A DNA stretch of 64,000 nt from Thermoanaerobaculum sp964488355 (GTDB lineage Bacteria; Acidobacteriota; Thermoanaerobaculia; Thermoanaerobaculales; Thermoanaerobaculaceae), in the NCBI GenBank assembly GCA_964488355.1, contig CAZAUJ010000009.1, forward strand, positions 49,846 through 113,845, read 5' to 3'. Below, piece after piece: positions 10,701 to 19,338 of this stretch. Every line of letters starts with the position of its first letter. Positions within the stretch are counted from its first letter, which is position 1. The translations under genes and the position numbers were made by a program. The notes under the pieces are model-generated. The model was given only the letters and a program-made list of their open reading frames with translations, was not told where the DNA came from and searched no databases.

Positions 10701-11384
10701 GTGGCCGAGGAAGGGGTGGGGCGTATTTCCCTTTGCCTTTATGCGGACGAGCACCTCCTGGTCGTCAACAAACCACCTGGGATCAGCGTGGTTTTTGACC
10801 GCCACCGGCAAGAGAGCTCGTACTTGTGGCGCCAGCTGTGGCAAGAGCTCGGGCCGTTGTTTCCGGTCCATCGCTTGGACCGGGACACCACCGGCGTGGT
10901 GTTGTTCGCTCGGACTGCGGCCGCGCAGCGCCAGTTGAGCGCGCAGCTGGCGCATCATCAGCTGGAAAAGAAGTACCACGCGGTGGTGGCTCCGGTTCCC
11001 CCCTGGCAGGCCACCGCGGCCGAAGCTCCCTTGCGACCTGAAGGCGGCCGCCCGCACCGCACGCTAGTGGACTGGGAGCTGGGCAAGCCCTCGCGCACGC
11101 TTTTTCGCGTGCTGGTGAAGCTAACAGAGGACGCCGCCCTTGTGGAGGCCCTGCCGGTCACTGGGCGCCGACATCAGGTGCGGGCCCACCTGGCTTTCCT
11201 CGGCTGTCCGCTGGTGGGTGACCGCCTTTACGGTGGCTCTCTGGCTGTGGCTCGCCCCCTGCTGCACGCCAGGTCCCTTTCCTTCCGCCACCCGCTCACC
11301 GGCTGTTGGCTGGAAGTCACGGCGCCGTACCCGGAGGATATGGCCCGCTGGCTGGAAGAAGCTGGGTGGCCAGGGGAGGGCTAG
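10701..11384 (+). CDS. RluA-family RNA pseudouridine synthase
   Basis: A 227-residue enzyme converting uridine to pseudouridine in rRNA or tRNA. The catalytic motif HRLDRDTTG is near residue 55, with the aspartate as nucleophile. A second conserved motif, TGRRHQVRAHLAFLG, is near residue 152. There is no N-terminal S4 domain, so it belongs to the short RluA/RluC-like forms, and the exact target uridine cannot be deduced. The start is GTG 10701. It converges with the lipid-kinase gene, sharing four bases at the stops. Confidence 0.88.
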   Translation: MAEEGVGRISLCLYADEHLLVVNKPPGISVVFDRHRQESSYLWRQLWQELGPLFPVHRLDRDTTGVVLFARTAAAQRQLSAQLAHHQLEKKYHAVVAPVPPWQATAAEAPLRPEGGRPHRTLVDWELGKPSRTLFRVLVKLTEDAALVEALPVTGRRHQVRAHLAFLGCPLVGDRLYGGSLAVARPLLHARSLSFRHPLTGCWLEVTAPYPEDMARWLEEAGWPGEG

Positions 11385-12253
11385 ACAGGTGCTCGCACCC
11401 GCAGCGCTGCGGGCAGCACCCTTACCTCCAGCGACCCAGCGGGGACCATCCAGGGGTTGCCATCCAGGTGCGCGGGAAGAGGCTCGGTCAAAAGCTTCAG
11501 CCGGCAAAAGGAAAAGGCCTGACTGCCTGGTTGGCGGGCCAGGGTGCCGCGAAGGGCCGATACCAGCCGTAGGACCCTCGCCCAGGGCCTGAGGTCACCC
11601 ACCAAACAGGCATCGAGCAGCCCATCGTCCGGCCGGGCAGTGGGTGCCAAGGGGAAGCCGCCACCGGTGGTGGGCCCGTTCTGCAGCGCCAGAATGGTCA
11701 TGGGCCCCTCGTAGGTGAAGGTCTCGCTCAGCACGCGGATCCTGGGAGGGGCATAGCGGGCCAACGTGGCCAGGGTCGCCAGGAGATAGGCGCTCATGCC
11801 GCGCACCTTCTTGAGGGCGGCAGCCCGCTGGTTGATGGCGCCCAACAGGCCGAAGCCCACGGCGTTGACCGCCACGCGCTGGCCCACCAGCAGCAAATCG
11901 GCTCGCCGTTCCTGCCTCTGGCGCAAGCTTGCAGCTGCCAGTCGCCATCGCCGCGGCAGGCCCAAGGCCTTGGCCACGTCGTTTCCGGTGCCCACGGGCA
12001 GGATTCCCAGGACCCCACCCCCGGCTTGGTGCAAGCCTTCCACCACCTCGCACACGGTCCCGTCCCCACCCACCGCCACCACCGTTTCCGCCCCGGCCGC
12101 CACCGCCTGAACTGCCAGCTCGGTGGCATGGCCCGGGGCGTTGGTCCAGACCGATCGAACACGCAAGCCGAACGTTTCAAGGGCATGGCGAAGGCGCTGC
12201 CAGTGCTTGCCCACCTTCCCGCCCCCCGCCGCCGGGTTGACGATGAACAGCAT
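11381..12253 (-). CDS. Diacylglycerol/lipid kinase family protein (YegS/DgkB-like)
   Basis: A 290-residue cytoplasmic lipid kinase with the DAGK catalytic domain. It has NPAAGGGK near the N terminus, the nucleotide motif VAVGGDGTVCEVVEG near residue 62, and LPVGTGNDVAKALGL. The C-terminal half is a beta-sandwich domain of the YegS/sphingosine-kinase type. The probable role is phosphorylation of diacylglycerol or a related lipid; the substrate is not determined. No good ribosome-binding site is visible before ATG 12253, so the start is less certain than the function. Confidence 0.88.
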   Translation of the reverse strand: MLFIVNPAAGGGKVGKHWQRLRHALETFGLRVRSVWTNAPGHATELAVQAVAAGAETVVAVGGDGTVCEVVEGLHQAGGGVLGILPVGTGNDVAKALGLPRRWRLAAASLRQRQERRADLLLVGQRVAVNAVGFGLLGAINQRAAALKKVRGMSAYLLATLATLARYAPPRIRVLSETFTYEGPMTILALQNGPTTGGGFPLAPTARPDDGLLDACLVGDLRPWARVLRLVSALRGTLARQPGSQAFSFCRLKLLTEPLPAHLDGNPWMVPAGSLEVRVLPAALRVRAPV

Positions 12254-12329
12254 GGGCTGAATGTACCAGAAAGGCCGCGGTCTTCGACGGGGAGGCTGCT
12301 AAAGGGTATGATGGCCGGCGGGAGGCAAC

Positions 12330-12932
12330 ATGAGATACAAAAACGGTATTGCTTTGCTGATGGGCCTGGTGAGCTTCTTTGCGCTGAGCGTTGCCGCCGC
12401 TTCTGGTGAGGGGGAACCGCAGACCTCGACGGAAGAGAGGCTGGCCGCTTGGATGGCACTGGCGCAGCCGGGCGAGGAGCACAAGGCCTTGGCCCCCTTG
12501 GTGGGCAGCTTCGAGGCCGACGTGACCACCTGGGAAGGGCCGGAAGCACAGCCACAAAAGACCACGGCCACGATGGAAACGACGTGGGTGTTGGGAGGCC
12601 GGTTTTTGCGGCAGGTGGTGAAGGGGAGTTTCGCCGGTGAGCCCTTCGAGGGGCTGGGCTATTTGGGTTTCGACCGCATGAAAAAGAAGTACGTGGGCAT
12701 GTGGATGGACAGTATGGGTACGGGGGTTACGCTGAGCGAAGGCACCTTCGACGCGAAAAGCCAGACCTTCACGTTCCGAGCCGAAATGGACGACCCCGTG
12801 AGCGGCCAAAAGCTCCGTTTCCGGGAAACCCTTCGGATTTTGCCTGACGGAAACATGTTTTCGGAGTCTTTTGTCGCCGGCCCAGACGGCAAGGAGTTCA
12901 AGCACATGGAAATTTCCTATTGGCGAAAGTAG
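12330..12932 (+). CDS. DUF1579 family secreted protein
   Basis: A 200-residue protein with a cleavable signal peptide (about 24 residues, ending near VAAA). The following DUF1579 domain shows the HKALAPLVGSFEADVTTW and GRFLRQVVKGSFAGEPFEG signatures. The fold is lipocalin-like and the family function is unknown. A TATGAT box at 12307-12312 lies 17 bases before the start, and GGGAGG is the ribosome-binding site. The gene is divergent from the lipid kinase and appears monocistronic. Confidence 0.85.
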   Translation: MRYKNGIALLMGLVSFFALSVAAASGEGEPQTSTEERLAAWMALAQPGEEHKALAPLVGSFEADVTTWEGPEAQPQKTTATMETTWVLGGRFLRQVVKGSFAGEPFEGLGYLGFDRMKKKYVGMWMDSMGTGVTLSEGTFDAKSQTFTFRAEMDDPVSGQKLRFRETLRILPDGNMFSESFVAGPDGKEFKHMEISYWRK

Positions 12933-13179
12933 CGGATGCAAGGTGCCGCTTGGGCGTGAACCAGGTATCCCCCTGCGAGCTTGGCGGGTGTTTTACCTGC
13001 TACTGCTTCCCAGGGCCGTTGGCGGGCGACCACCTCCTCGTACCTGGGGGACATGCCAGCCTGGCTGGGCGAGCCGGCGGCGCCAGGGAAAGGGTATGCG
13101 GGCCAGTGCCCAGTCCAGCAGCGGCGGCTGAGGTAAGGCCAGCACCAAAGGCTGCCCCTGCGGTGTGCCTTGACGGCCG

Positions 13180-15183
13180 TTAGCGGCGCAAAAGGAAGAG
13201 CAGGGTAACGGTGCCGCCGGTTGCGGTCAGGAGCGCCAGCACCACCAACCCCCAACGTCCCAGGAAAGGAATAGGCTCCCCGCCCGCTTGCGTCACCGTC
13301 ACGGTGAACTCACCCGTGCCGGGAAAGCCCAGCTCGTCGGTGGCGCCCACCTGAAACCGGTAGCGTCCGGCTTGGGTGGGCACGCCGCTGAGCTGGCCAT
13401 CGCTGGCCAGCTGCAGGCCAGGCGGTAGGTGCCCGTCACGCACCGTAAAGCGGTAGGGTGCCGACCCTCCTTGGGCGCGCACCTGGGCGGTGTAGGCTTG
13501 CCCCACCACCCCCACCGGCAAGTTGGCGGAAAGCTGCAACGCCGGGGCAGCCAACAGGGGAGGGACCAAGCCGCTGGCGCGGCCGCAGTTGTCATCCTCG
13601 TAGAGTTCCTCCACCTGGTTTTCCGCATCGGCGCAGGCAAAAATCCAAAGCTTTCCTGGCCGCAGGCCCGAGGGGATGGTGAAGGCCAGCTCGCCGCTTT
13701 CGCTTTCGCTAGAAGGTGGGAGTGCGGGCACCGGCCTTTCGCCCAGCACCTTGGCGGTGGCGGGGTTCAGCTCCTCGTGTTCGGAGATGTAGTAGCGCGT
13801 GACCGTGGGAGGCACCGGGCGGGTGGAGGCGTTGACCGTCACGTCGTCCAGGTACACGGTTCTGCCCGGGCCCGAAAGCACGAAAGGCAGCCGCACGCCC
13901 TTGACCAGCATGTTGGTGAACTCCTCCGGCCAAAGGTAGCTCACCGAGCCTTCCGCCTGCATTTCCCGCCAGGCAGCACAACCCACCGTGGAGGCCGCCT
14001 TGAGGCGGCTGAGCAGCTTTTGGCGCTGGGCGATGTTCCATTCCTGGCCGGCGGTAACGCGCCAGGCCTGGTAGGTTCGGTCTCGCTTGCCCAGCTCCCC
14101 AGGCAAGGGCGGGACCTGGAAGCGCACCCAACCCTGGGCATCGGTCACCGCCTGTGTTTCGTACCCGGCGCCGGCATCGCCGCCGGTGATGAGAAAGCGC
14201 ACGTGCTCCCCCTCGATGCCCACGCCGTTGGCCTTGTTGTACAGCCGCGCCCGCACCTCCGCCGGCTTGCCCGGGGGAACCACCTGGTGCTTGGGCTCGG
14301 CTATCAAATGGGGTTCGCAGGGGTAGGGGACGTCCTCCTGCAGGCCGCGGGCGTTGTACAAGGCGAGCATGCGGCCGTGCGGGTGCAGCTGGTCGGGGCT
14401 GGCGTTTTGCGCGAGGGCTTCGATTTCCCGCAAAAGGCGCTTGACCTCATCGGCCTGCAGGGCGTTGACCGCTTGGAAGGCTTGCTGGGCGCGCTGGCGG
14501 ATGTCCTGCCACAGGCTTTGATCCGGGAACCAGCCCAGCTCCTGACCCTTGTCCAAGCTCCAAAGCCAGCGACGCCAATGGTTCACCGAGCCCTGGCGGT
14601 AGGGGTTGGGCCCCAGGACGAAGAAACGCACGTCCGCGCCGCGCCCCAGGTACTCGGCGAAGTCCTCGTCTTCATAGCCCACGACGCCCGCGTCGTACCA
14701 CCGGTCGTAAAACTCGTTCTCATTGCCACTCACCCAAAACTGGATCACCACCGGTAGGTGAGGTCCGCGGAGGACGTAAGGTTCCAGGTCAGTGCCAATG
14801 TTTTGCCGAGGAAATGCGATGCAAAGAAAGACACCCCAAGGGTCCGGGTCACTGGGGTCAACCAGCGCTGCCTTGGGTCTCCCGGAAAAACAGTCCCCTT
14901 CCTCCCGGCCCACCGGCTCCACCACCTGGATCGCATGGAGGGCAAGGCGGTCCTCCATGAGGAGCAGTTCCCCCGGCGTGTCCAGGTGGTAGAACAACGG
15001 TATCGTACAGTCTACGTGCATTGTGCTGTCGGAAGGGTTATGGACCTGGTAGCGGTAGGTGAACACCCCTCCTTCCTCGCTCACCTGGACTTGGAGCTGC
15101 GGGTGGTAAACGAGGGGAGGATAGCTGGGGGTCGGCTCGGGGGTGGGGGTGGGGTTCAACGCCAAAGCTAAAAGCCACCACAT
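13180..15183 (-). CDS. Multidomain surface protein with Ig-like/CARDB-like repeats and an IPTL/PEP-CTERM-like tail
   Basis: A 667-residue exported protein with a short N-terminal hydrophobic segment and a proline-threonine stretch. A unique N-terminal half contains seven or so cysteines. Next come a Big_1-like beta domain (about residues 290-360, VVPPGKPAEVRARLYN), a CARDB-like domain (about 450-540, with a DAENQVEELYEDDNCG ending) and a putative-Ig He_PIG domain (about 548-625, LPPGLQLASDGQLSGVPT). The C-terminal 35 residues have PIPFLGRWG, a hydrophobic helix and an LLRR end. That is the layout of sortase-like IPTL/PEP-CTERM sorting tails. AAGGAGG precedes the ATG. It is 11 bases downstream of the LAS-peptidase-like gene and presumably cotranscribed. 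Function is unknown. Confidence 0.75.
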   Translation of the reverse strand: MWWLLALALNPTPTPEPTPSYPPLVYHPQLQVQVSEEGGVFTYRYQVHNPSDSTMHVDCTIPLFYHLDTPGELLLMEDRLALHAIQVVEPVGREEGDCFSGRPKAALVDPSDPDPWGVFLCIAFPRQNIGTDLEPYVLRGPHLPVVIQFWVSGNENEFYDRWYDAGVVGYEDEDFAEYLGRGADVRFFVLGPNPYRQGSVNHWRRWLWSLDKGQELGWFPDQSLWQDIRQRAQQAFQAVNALQADEVKRLLREIEALAQNASPDQLHPHGRMLALYNARGLQEDVPYPCEPHLIAEPKHQVVPPGKPAEVRARLYNKANGVGIEGEHVRFLITGGDAGAGYETQAVTDAQGWVRFQVPPLPGELGKRDRTYQAWRVTAGQEWNIAQRQKLLSRLKAASTVGCAAWREMQAEGSVSYLWPEEFTNMLVKGVRLPFVLSGPGRTVYLDDVTVNASTRPVPPTVTRYYISEHEELNPATAKVLGERPVPALPPSSESESGELAFTIPSGLRPGKLWIFACADAENQVEELYEDDNCGRASGLVPPLLAAPALQLSANLPVGVVGQAYTAQVRAQGGSAPYRFTVRDGHLPPGLQLASDGQLSGVPTQAGRYRFQVGATDELGFPGTGEFTVTVTQAGGEPIPFLGRWGLVVLALLTATGGTVTLLFLLRR

Positions 15184-15194
15184 AAGGCCTCCTT

Positions 15195-16481
15195 TTACTC
15201 AGGGAAAAACGGCAGGCAAACTTCTCCCTTAAGCGGAATTTCCGGGCAGGGCGGGTGTCGAGGATCGGCGGGGATCAGCGGCAAAAGCTCCACATGCAGG
15301 TGGTCCTTTTCGTTTACGCAGCTGAAGTGGACCTTGCCCACACCTGCCACCTCCGTCTCACCATAGCGCGGGCATGCCTTCTTCGTGAGAGATTTCTGTT
15401 CTTTAATTCCCATGGGACGCACGTGCCAGGTGTCACCCTCCCTGGCATAAACGCTTTGCAGGGTGATATCGGCCGAGCGGCCTAAGCGGTGGCGGACGTG
15501 GGGCGGGTTCCAGCCACCGCAAATGTCCAGCAACCCGCCGTCCTTGAGCGAGGCATCACCTACCAGGAGCTTCACGTCCGTGCCCGCGCGGGCCTGGAAT
15601 TCCCGGCCCACATGGGTAATCACCCCTTGCAGCTCGCGGGTAAACCCCCAAAAGGGCTCGGGATGCGGCGGGTGGCCGGAAGAAGACCCGTCATTTTTTC
15701 GGCAGCAGCTGAAGTAGTCGCACAAGATGTACGGTACGTCGGGTCCCTCGGCCAGGCGCTCGAGGCCGGGCACGTAAAAATGCCAGACGCCATCCAGGTA
15801 CTCCTCCTTAGGCATATAAAAGCGCAAGTCGGGGGGATGGGGGGGAACGCACAGGTACGTGGTGGCCCAGTTAGCCGGGTGGCAGAGGAACCAAAAGTTA
15901 CGGGCCGGGCCATCGTGAGCGCGCGCCCAAATTGAGAAGCGCACAATGGTACCCACCTCCGGGGCAGTGGCAATCGTGGCATAGCCTCGCGAAGAGGTAC
16001 GGCCGTGAAAACCGGTGGAGGTGCGAAACGGGCGCCGCTGGTAGTCTAATTCCGACCAGACCACCCCGCGGGTGATGAGCATGCGGTCGGGAAACTCCTC
16101 CCGGCTCAGGTCGTGAGAGTGGCCGGTGAGCAGCGAATCTCCCGCGTCTACCCAGGTGGTAAAGCAGATGCTGCAGTCGAAGGGTTTTCCCGTGCCGGCC
16201 AAAAAGCAGCCGCTCATCCAGCGATCAGCGGCGGTATGTTGGGGATCGACGACCAAACGGCCATCGCCGCAGTTGGTGTACGAGCGGGGGCAATTTCCAG
16301 CCACGCCGACGGACGCCCCGGCCCGGCTCGGATACGTGCTCAAGGGAAACCAACCTCCCCAGCGCGGTGGTCGCTGGTTGGGTGCACAGTAACCGGGTCG
16401 TGGGGGGCAGGGGGTAGCGGGTGGGCTAAAAGGCTCAGGCTGAGGCAGGAGAATAGCGTAACGGATAACGGATAAAAGCAT
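15195..16481 (-). CDS. Unrecognised cysteine-rich protein with a C-terminal LAS (M15-like) metallopeptidase motif
   Basis: A 428-residue protein not assignable to a named family. It has many cysteines, with PxxPxxP stretches near the N terminus. The C-terminal region carries HRLGRSAD (histidine and aspartate spaced as HxxxxxxD) near residue 340 and HLH in DHLHVELLPL near residue 400. HxxxxxxD plus HxH is the zinc-site signature of LAS enzymes (lysostaphin, D-Ala-D-Ala carboxypeptidase, sonic hedgehog). A peptidoglycan or peptide hydrolase is therefore inferred. The N-terminal segment MLLSVIRYAILL could be a weak export signal. It is the first gene of a two-gene unit with the surface protein downstream, and a sigma70-like promoter precedes it. 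Confidence 0.65.
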   Translation of the reverse strand: MLLSVIRYAILLPQPEPFSPPATPCPPRPGYCAPNQRPPRWGGWFPLSTYPSRAGASVGVAGNCPRSYTNCGDGRLVVDPQHTAADRWMSGCFLAGTGKPFDCSICFTTWVDAGDSLLTGHSHDLSREEFPDRMLITRGVVWSELDYQRRPFRTSTGFHGRTSSRGYATIATAPEVGTIVRFSIWARAHDGPARNFWFLCHPANWATTYLCVPPHPPDLRFYMPKEEYLDGVWHFYVPGLERLAEGPDVPYILCDYFSCCRKNDGSSSGHPPHPEPFWGFTRELQGVITHVGREFQARAGTDVKLLVGDASLKDGGLLDICGGWNPPHVRHRLGRSADITLQSVYAREGDTWHVRPMGIKEQKSLTKKACPRYGETEVAGVGKVHFSCVNEKDHLHVELLPLIPADPRHPPCPEIPLKGEVCLPFFPE

Positions 16482-16510
16482 GCGTCCGCGCCCTGCTTTT
16501 ATTATCGCTT

Positions 16511-16539
16511 ATTTTGTGACCTCTCGGCTGGGTTGTCAA
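16511..16539 (-). promoter_or_regulatory. Sigma70-like promoter of the LAS-peptidase/surface-protein unit
   Basis: On the minus strand a perfect -35 TTGACA (16534-16539) is followed after 17 bases by CAAAAT (16511-16516). Transcription would begin about 23 bases before the ATG at 16481. An AT-rich patch with GATAAT lies further downstream but is too far from this -35. Confidence 0.5.
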
Positions 16540-16733
16540 GGTCTCGTGGGGCAAAAGGGTGGCCCGCCCACTCGACCCCGCCGACGCCCTGCAGTTTGGG
16601 GTGCGTGGGTGGGCGCCGCCTATCGGGGCGTAGCCTCTGGGATTTGCCCGCCGCGCACTGCCCTCCCGGCAGGAGGCGAAATTGCTGGTGGTGCCTCTGA
16701 TGCCCAAGCAACAAGGGAAGGGCAGCCCCAAGG

Positions 16734-17459
16734 TCAGCCGAGACTGAGCAGCCGGCCCGCATCCACCGCCAGCACCTGGCCGGTGACGGTGGGGGCTTCA
16801 AACAGCAAGAAGCGCACGGCGCGGGCGATTTCTTCAGGGCTTCCCGGCCTCTTCAGCAAGGTGCGCTGGATGAGGCGTTCTCGGGTTGCCTGGTCGTAGT
16901 CCTCGGGAAAGGCGGCGATGCCCGGTGAGACCGCGTTCACCCGCACGGAGGGGGCCAGCTCGGCTGCCAGTTGGCGGGTAAGGGCCAGCAACCCTGCTTT
17001 GGAAAGCGCGTACGCGGTGTAGCCGGGCAGCGGCAGCTGGGCGTAAATGTCGGCCATGTGCACGATGGCGCCAGAAGCTTCCGCAAGCAAAGGAGCCAAG
17101 TCGCGCGAAAGGAACAGCGGCGCTTCCAAGTTCACCGCCAGCACCTGCCTGAAGCTTTCCAGGGTGAGCTGGGCCAGGGGCGTGGGGTAGAAAACCGCCG
17201 CGTTGTGCACCAAGCCGGCCAGGCGCGGAAACTGGTCCCGAAGCCAGGCTACCAACTCCTGCCTGCTTGCCGGGTCCTCCAGCTGGCAGCGAACCGGAAC
17301 GGCTCGGCCTTCCGTGGCCTCGGCCAAGCGCTGCGCCTCAGCCTGCGAGTGCCCGTAGGTGAACACCACCTGCGCGCCGAAACGCACCAGCTCCTGCACG
17401 ATGGCCCGTCCCAGCCGACGGGCACCACCGGTGACCAAGACGGTGGCCAGCTCAGCCAT
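16734..17459 (-). CDS. Short-chain dehydrogenase, probable pteridine reductase (FolM-like)
   Basis: A 241-residue SDR with the cofactor motif TGGARRLGRA at the N terminus and the catalytic YALSK motif (YTAYALSKAG, near residue 150). TGxARRxGRAIA-type glycine motifs are typical of pteridine reductases. Its place after folB and folK, overlapping folK by eight bases, supports reduction of dihydrobiopterin, dihydromonapterin or dihydrofolate with NADPH. A general acyl or sugar SDR remains possible. The ATG at 17459 was chosen because the upstream open frame lies within folK. Confidence 0.72.
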   Translation of the reverse strand: MAELATVLVTGGARRLGRAIVQELVRFGAQVVFTYGHSQAEAQRLAEATEGRAVPVRCQLEDPASRQELVAWLRDQFPRLAGLVHNAAVFYPTPLAQLTLESFRQVLAVNLEAPLFLSRDLAPLLAEASGAIVHMADIYAQLPLPGYTAYALSKAGLLALTRQLAAELAPSVRVNAVSPGIAAFPEDYDQATRERLIQRTLLKRPGSPEEIARAVRFLLFEAPTVTGQVLAVDAGRLLSLG

Positions 17460-17946
17460 TGCTCTTTTCCTCAAGCAACCGAATTCCCTGGCGGGGGACA
17501 AGTTCAGCCAGCTGGGCCAGGGTTTGGCCCAACAGAGGATGCCGCCAATGGGGGGCAACTTCTGCTGCCGGCACCAGCACAAAAGCCTCCCGCTGCAGCA
17601 GCGGCGCCGGCAGGACCAGGGAACCAAACCGCCCCACCAGCTCACCGTAAAGGAGCATGTCCACATCCAAGGTGCGCGGACCGCAGGGCCGGGAGGGGTC
17701 TCGTTGCCGTTGGTGGGCGGCTTCCAAATCTGCCAGCGCCTGCTGCAGGGCATCCAGGGGCAACTGGGTCAAGCCGGTGGCCGCCTGGTTCCAGAAAGGG
17801 GCTTGGTCGGCGTCGCCCACCGGCTCGGTGAGGTAGGTGGAGGAAAAACGGCAGCGGTGCAAAAGCCGCGCCAGTTGCCCGCGGGCCTGGGGGATGTGGC
17901 GCTCCGGTTCGATGTTGGAGCCCAAAAGCAGCAGCACGGGCGTCAC
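17452..17946 (-). CDS. folK: 2-amino-4-hydroxy-6-hydroxymethyldihydropteridine pyrophosphokinase
   Basis: A 164-residue HPPK catalysing pyrophosphate transfer from ATP to 6-hydroxymethyl-dihydropterin, the step before dihydropteroate synthase. Motifs are LLLGSNIEPERH at the N terminus, FWNQAATG in the middle and GPRTLDVDMLLYG, whose two aspartates bind magnesium. The start is taken as GTG 17946 because it overlaps the folB stop in a GTGA junction and has GGAAGGA upstream. A TTG at 17964 is the alternative. Confidence 0.92.
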   Translation of the reverse strand: MTPVLLLLGSNIEPERHIPQARGQLARLLHRCRFSSTYLTEPVGDADQAPFWNQAATGLTQLPLDALQQALADLEAAHQRQRDPSRPCGPRTLDVDMLLYGELVGRFGSLVLPAPLLQREAFVLVPAAEVAPHWRHPLLGQTLAQLAELVPRQGIRLLEEKSNG

Positions 17947-18308
17947 GGGCTTTGGTCCTTCCAACGTACGATGCGCACGCCCACTTCCTCCGCATAGCGG
18001 ACGGCCCCCGGCTTGCTCACCTCAACCGTCACCGCTGACACCCTTGGCTGCAGTTGGAGAATCCTTGCAGCCACCGCTTCCGCCAACGCCTCCACCAGAT
18101 GAAACTGCGAGTTTTCCACGAGCTGCAGCACTTCCTTGGCTACCTCGCGGTAGTCCACCGCTTGAGCCATGTCGTCGGCCAGGCCAGCTGGCCTGCAGTC
18201 AAAGTCCATGACGATGTCCAGCCGCACCTTTTGCAGCACCTCGCGTTCCCAAGGGTTTACGCCGACGATGCAGTAGGCTTCCAGTTGCCGAATGAAAACC
18301 TGATCCAA
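17943..18308 (-). CDS. folB: Dihydroneopterin aldolase
   Basis: A 121-residue enzyme cleaving 7,8-dihydroneopterin to 6-hydroxymethyl-dihydropterin and glycolaldehyde. Typical motifs are GVNPWEREVLQKV near residue 16, DYREVAKEVLQLVE near residue 53 and an ending VTVEVSKPGAVRYAEEVGV. The start is TTG 18308, with GGGGAGG six bases upstream. The frame stays open to 18380 without family similarity. It is the first gene of a folB-folK-SDR unit. Confidence 0.9.
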   Translation of the reverse strand: MDQVFIRQLEAYCIVGVNPWEREVLQKVRLDIVMDFDCRPAGLADDMAQAVDYREVAKEVLQLVENSQFHLVEALAEAVAARILQLQPRVSAVTVEVSKPGAVRYAEEVGVRIVRWKDQSP

Positions 18309-18360
18309 GGCCGCCTCCCCGAGGATTTTACCTGTTGTCCCGCTGGGTTTAATCTGGGTT

Positions 18361-18642
18361 GTGACCCGCTGGCTGGCCACCTTGGCTCGTGTGAGCTTTT
18401 ACCATGGCCACGAGGCAGCTACCGAACCTCGCCACCTGCTCTTGGCCGGGCGCCACATGCGCGCAAAGGTGCTGTTGCGGGCCCGCTTGGGAGGTATGGA
18501 CCCCACCCAGGCCGCGGAGGACCGCTGGCTGGTGGTTGCGGGGGGCGAGTTTTTTCGCGTGTGCCGGCAGGGGGAGCGCGTGCGCGTGGAGCACTGGCGG
18601 GGGGACGATCCGCCCTCCGGGCTTGCCGATCTGTTAGCATGA
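18361..18642 (+). CDS. Small uncharacterised protein upstream of the site-2 protease
   Basis: A 93-residue open frame starting with GTG 18361 and ending six bases before the M50 protease gene. The predicted protein is basic, without membrane helices or signal peptide. It has a compact beta-like pattern in its second half (RWLVVAGGEFFRVCRQGERV). I recognise no family. Tight spacing to the next gene, divergence from folB and the absence of any competing gene support coding, but nothing else does. Confidence 0.45.
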   Translation: MTRWLATLARVSFYHGHEAATEPRHLLLAGRHMRAKVLLRARLGGMDPTQAAEDRWLVVAGGEFFRVCRQGERVRVEHWRGDDPPSGLADLLA

Positions 18643-18648
18643 CCGCCT

Positions 18649-19338
18649 ATGGAGAGCTTTCTCCTGCGCTTGCCGGAAATTATCATTCAGTTGCTCGCGT
18701 TGGGTTTGGCTATTGCCGTGCATGAGTCAGCCCACGCCTGGACAGCCGACCGCTTGGGCGATCCCACCGGCCGGTGGTTGGGACGGGTATCCCTGAACCC
18801 TCTGCGGCACGTGGACACCATTGGCACGGTGATATTCCCGCTGCTGTTGGCCCTCATGGGGGCGCCGGTCTTGGGTTGGGCCAAGCCGGTACCTTACGTA
18901 CCCCGCAACCTGCGCAACCCACGCCGCGACCCGGTGTTAGTGGCCCTGGCGGGTCCGGCCTCCAACGTGGCCTTGGGCCTTTCGGCCGTGGCCCTGTTGC
19001 TGCTGGCCAAAGGGCTGGTACCCGACTTTCGTCGGCTGTTGGTGGCTGTGCTAGGCCAAGGGGCTTTGGGCGCCTCAGGTGTGCTGGCACCCCTCGTGTA
19101 CCTGCTCTTTGCCTTGGCCATGGTGAACACCGTGCTGGCGGTTTTTAATCTCATCCCCATCCCGCCTTTGGACGGTTCGCACCTTCTGGAATACCTCCTG
19201 CCGTCCCGATGGGCGTGGCAGTTTGCCCAGCTGCGGCAATACGGCATGATCCTGCTGTTCGCCCTTCTGTGGACGGGCCTTTTCGACGTGGTGTTGCGCC
19301 CCTTCATCAAGGCATTGCTGTGGGTCTTGTTGGCGTAG
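18649..19338 (+). CDS. Site-2 protease family zinc membrane protease (M50)
   Basis: A 229-residue intramembrane protease with about six helices. The HEXXH-type zinc motif HESAH is near residue 25 in the first helix. The third ligand, the aspartate in NLIPIPPLDGS, is near residue 167. No PDZ domain is present, so it belongs to the short YwhC/SpoIVFB-like group rather than RseP. Substrates are unknown. It overlaps the likely scpA start by 19 bases. Confidence 0.9.
   Translation: MESFLLRLPEIIIQLLALGLAIAVHESAHAWTADRLGDPTGRWLGRVSLNPLRHVDTIGTVIFPLLLALMGAPVLGWAKPVPYVPRNLRNPRRDPVLVALAGPASNVALGLSAVALLLLAKGLVPDFRRLLVAVLGQGALGASGVLAPLVYLLFALAMVNTVLAVFNLIPIPPLDGSHLLEYLLPSRWAWQFAQLRQYGMILLFALLWTGLFDVVLRPFIKALLWVLLA

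Noticed and set aside
12917..13255. Small minus-strand ORF in the spacer after the DUF1579 gene.
   Set aside because: No family, ribosome-binding site or conserved pattern; it overlaps the 3' end of the surface-protein gene.
13429..14757. A 442-residue plus-strand ORF opposite the surface-protein gene.
   Set aside because: Composition is Gly/Arg/His/Leu-rich as expected for an antisense frame in GC-rich DNA, while the minus-strand frame shows recognisable domains and a good ribosome-binding site.
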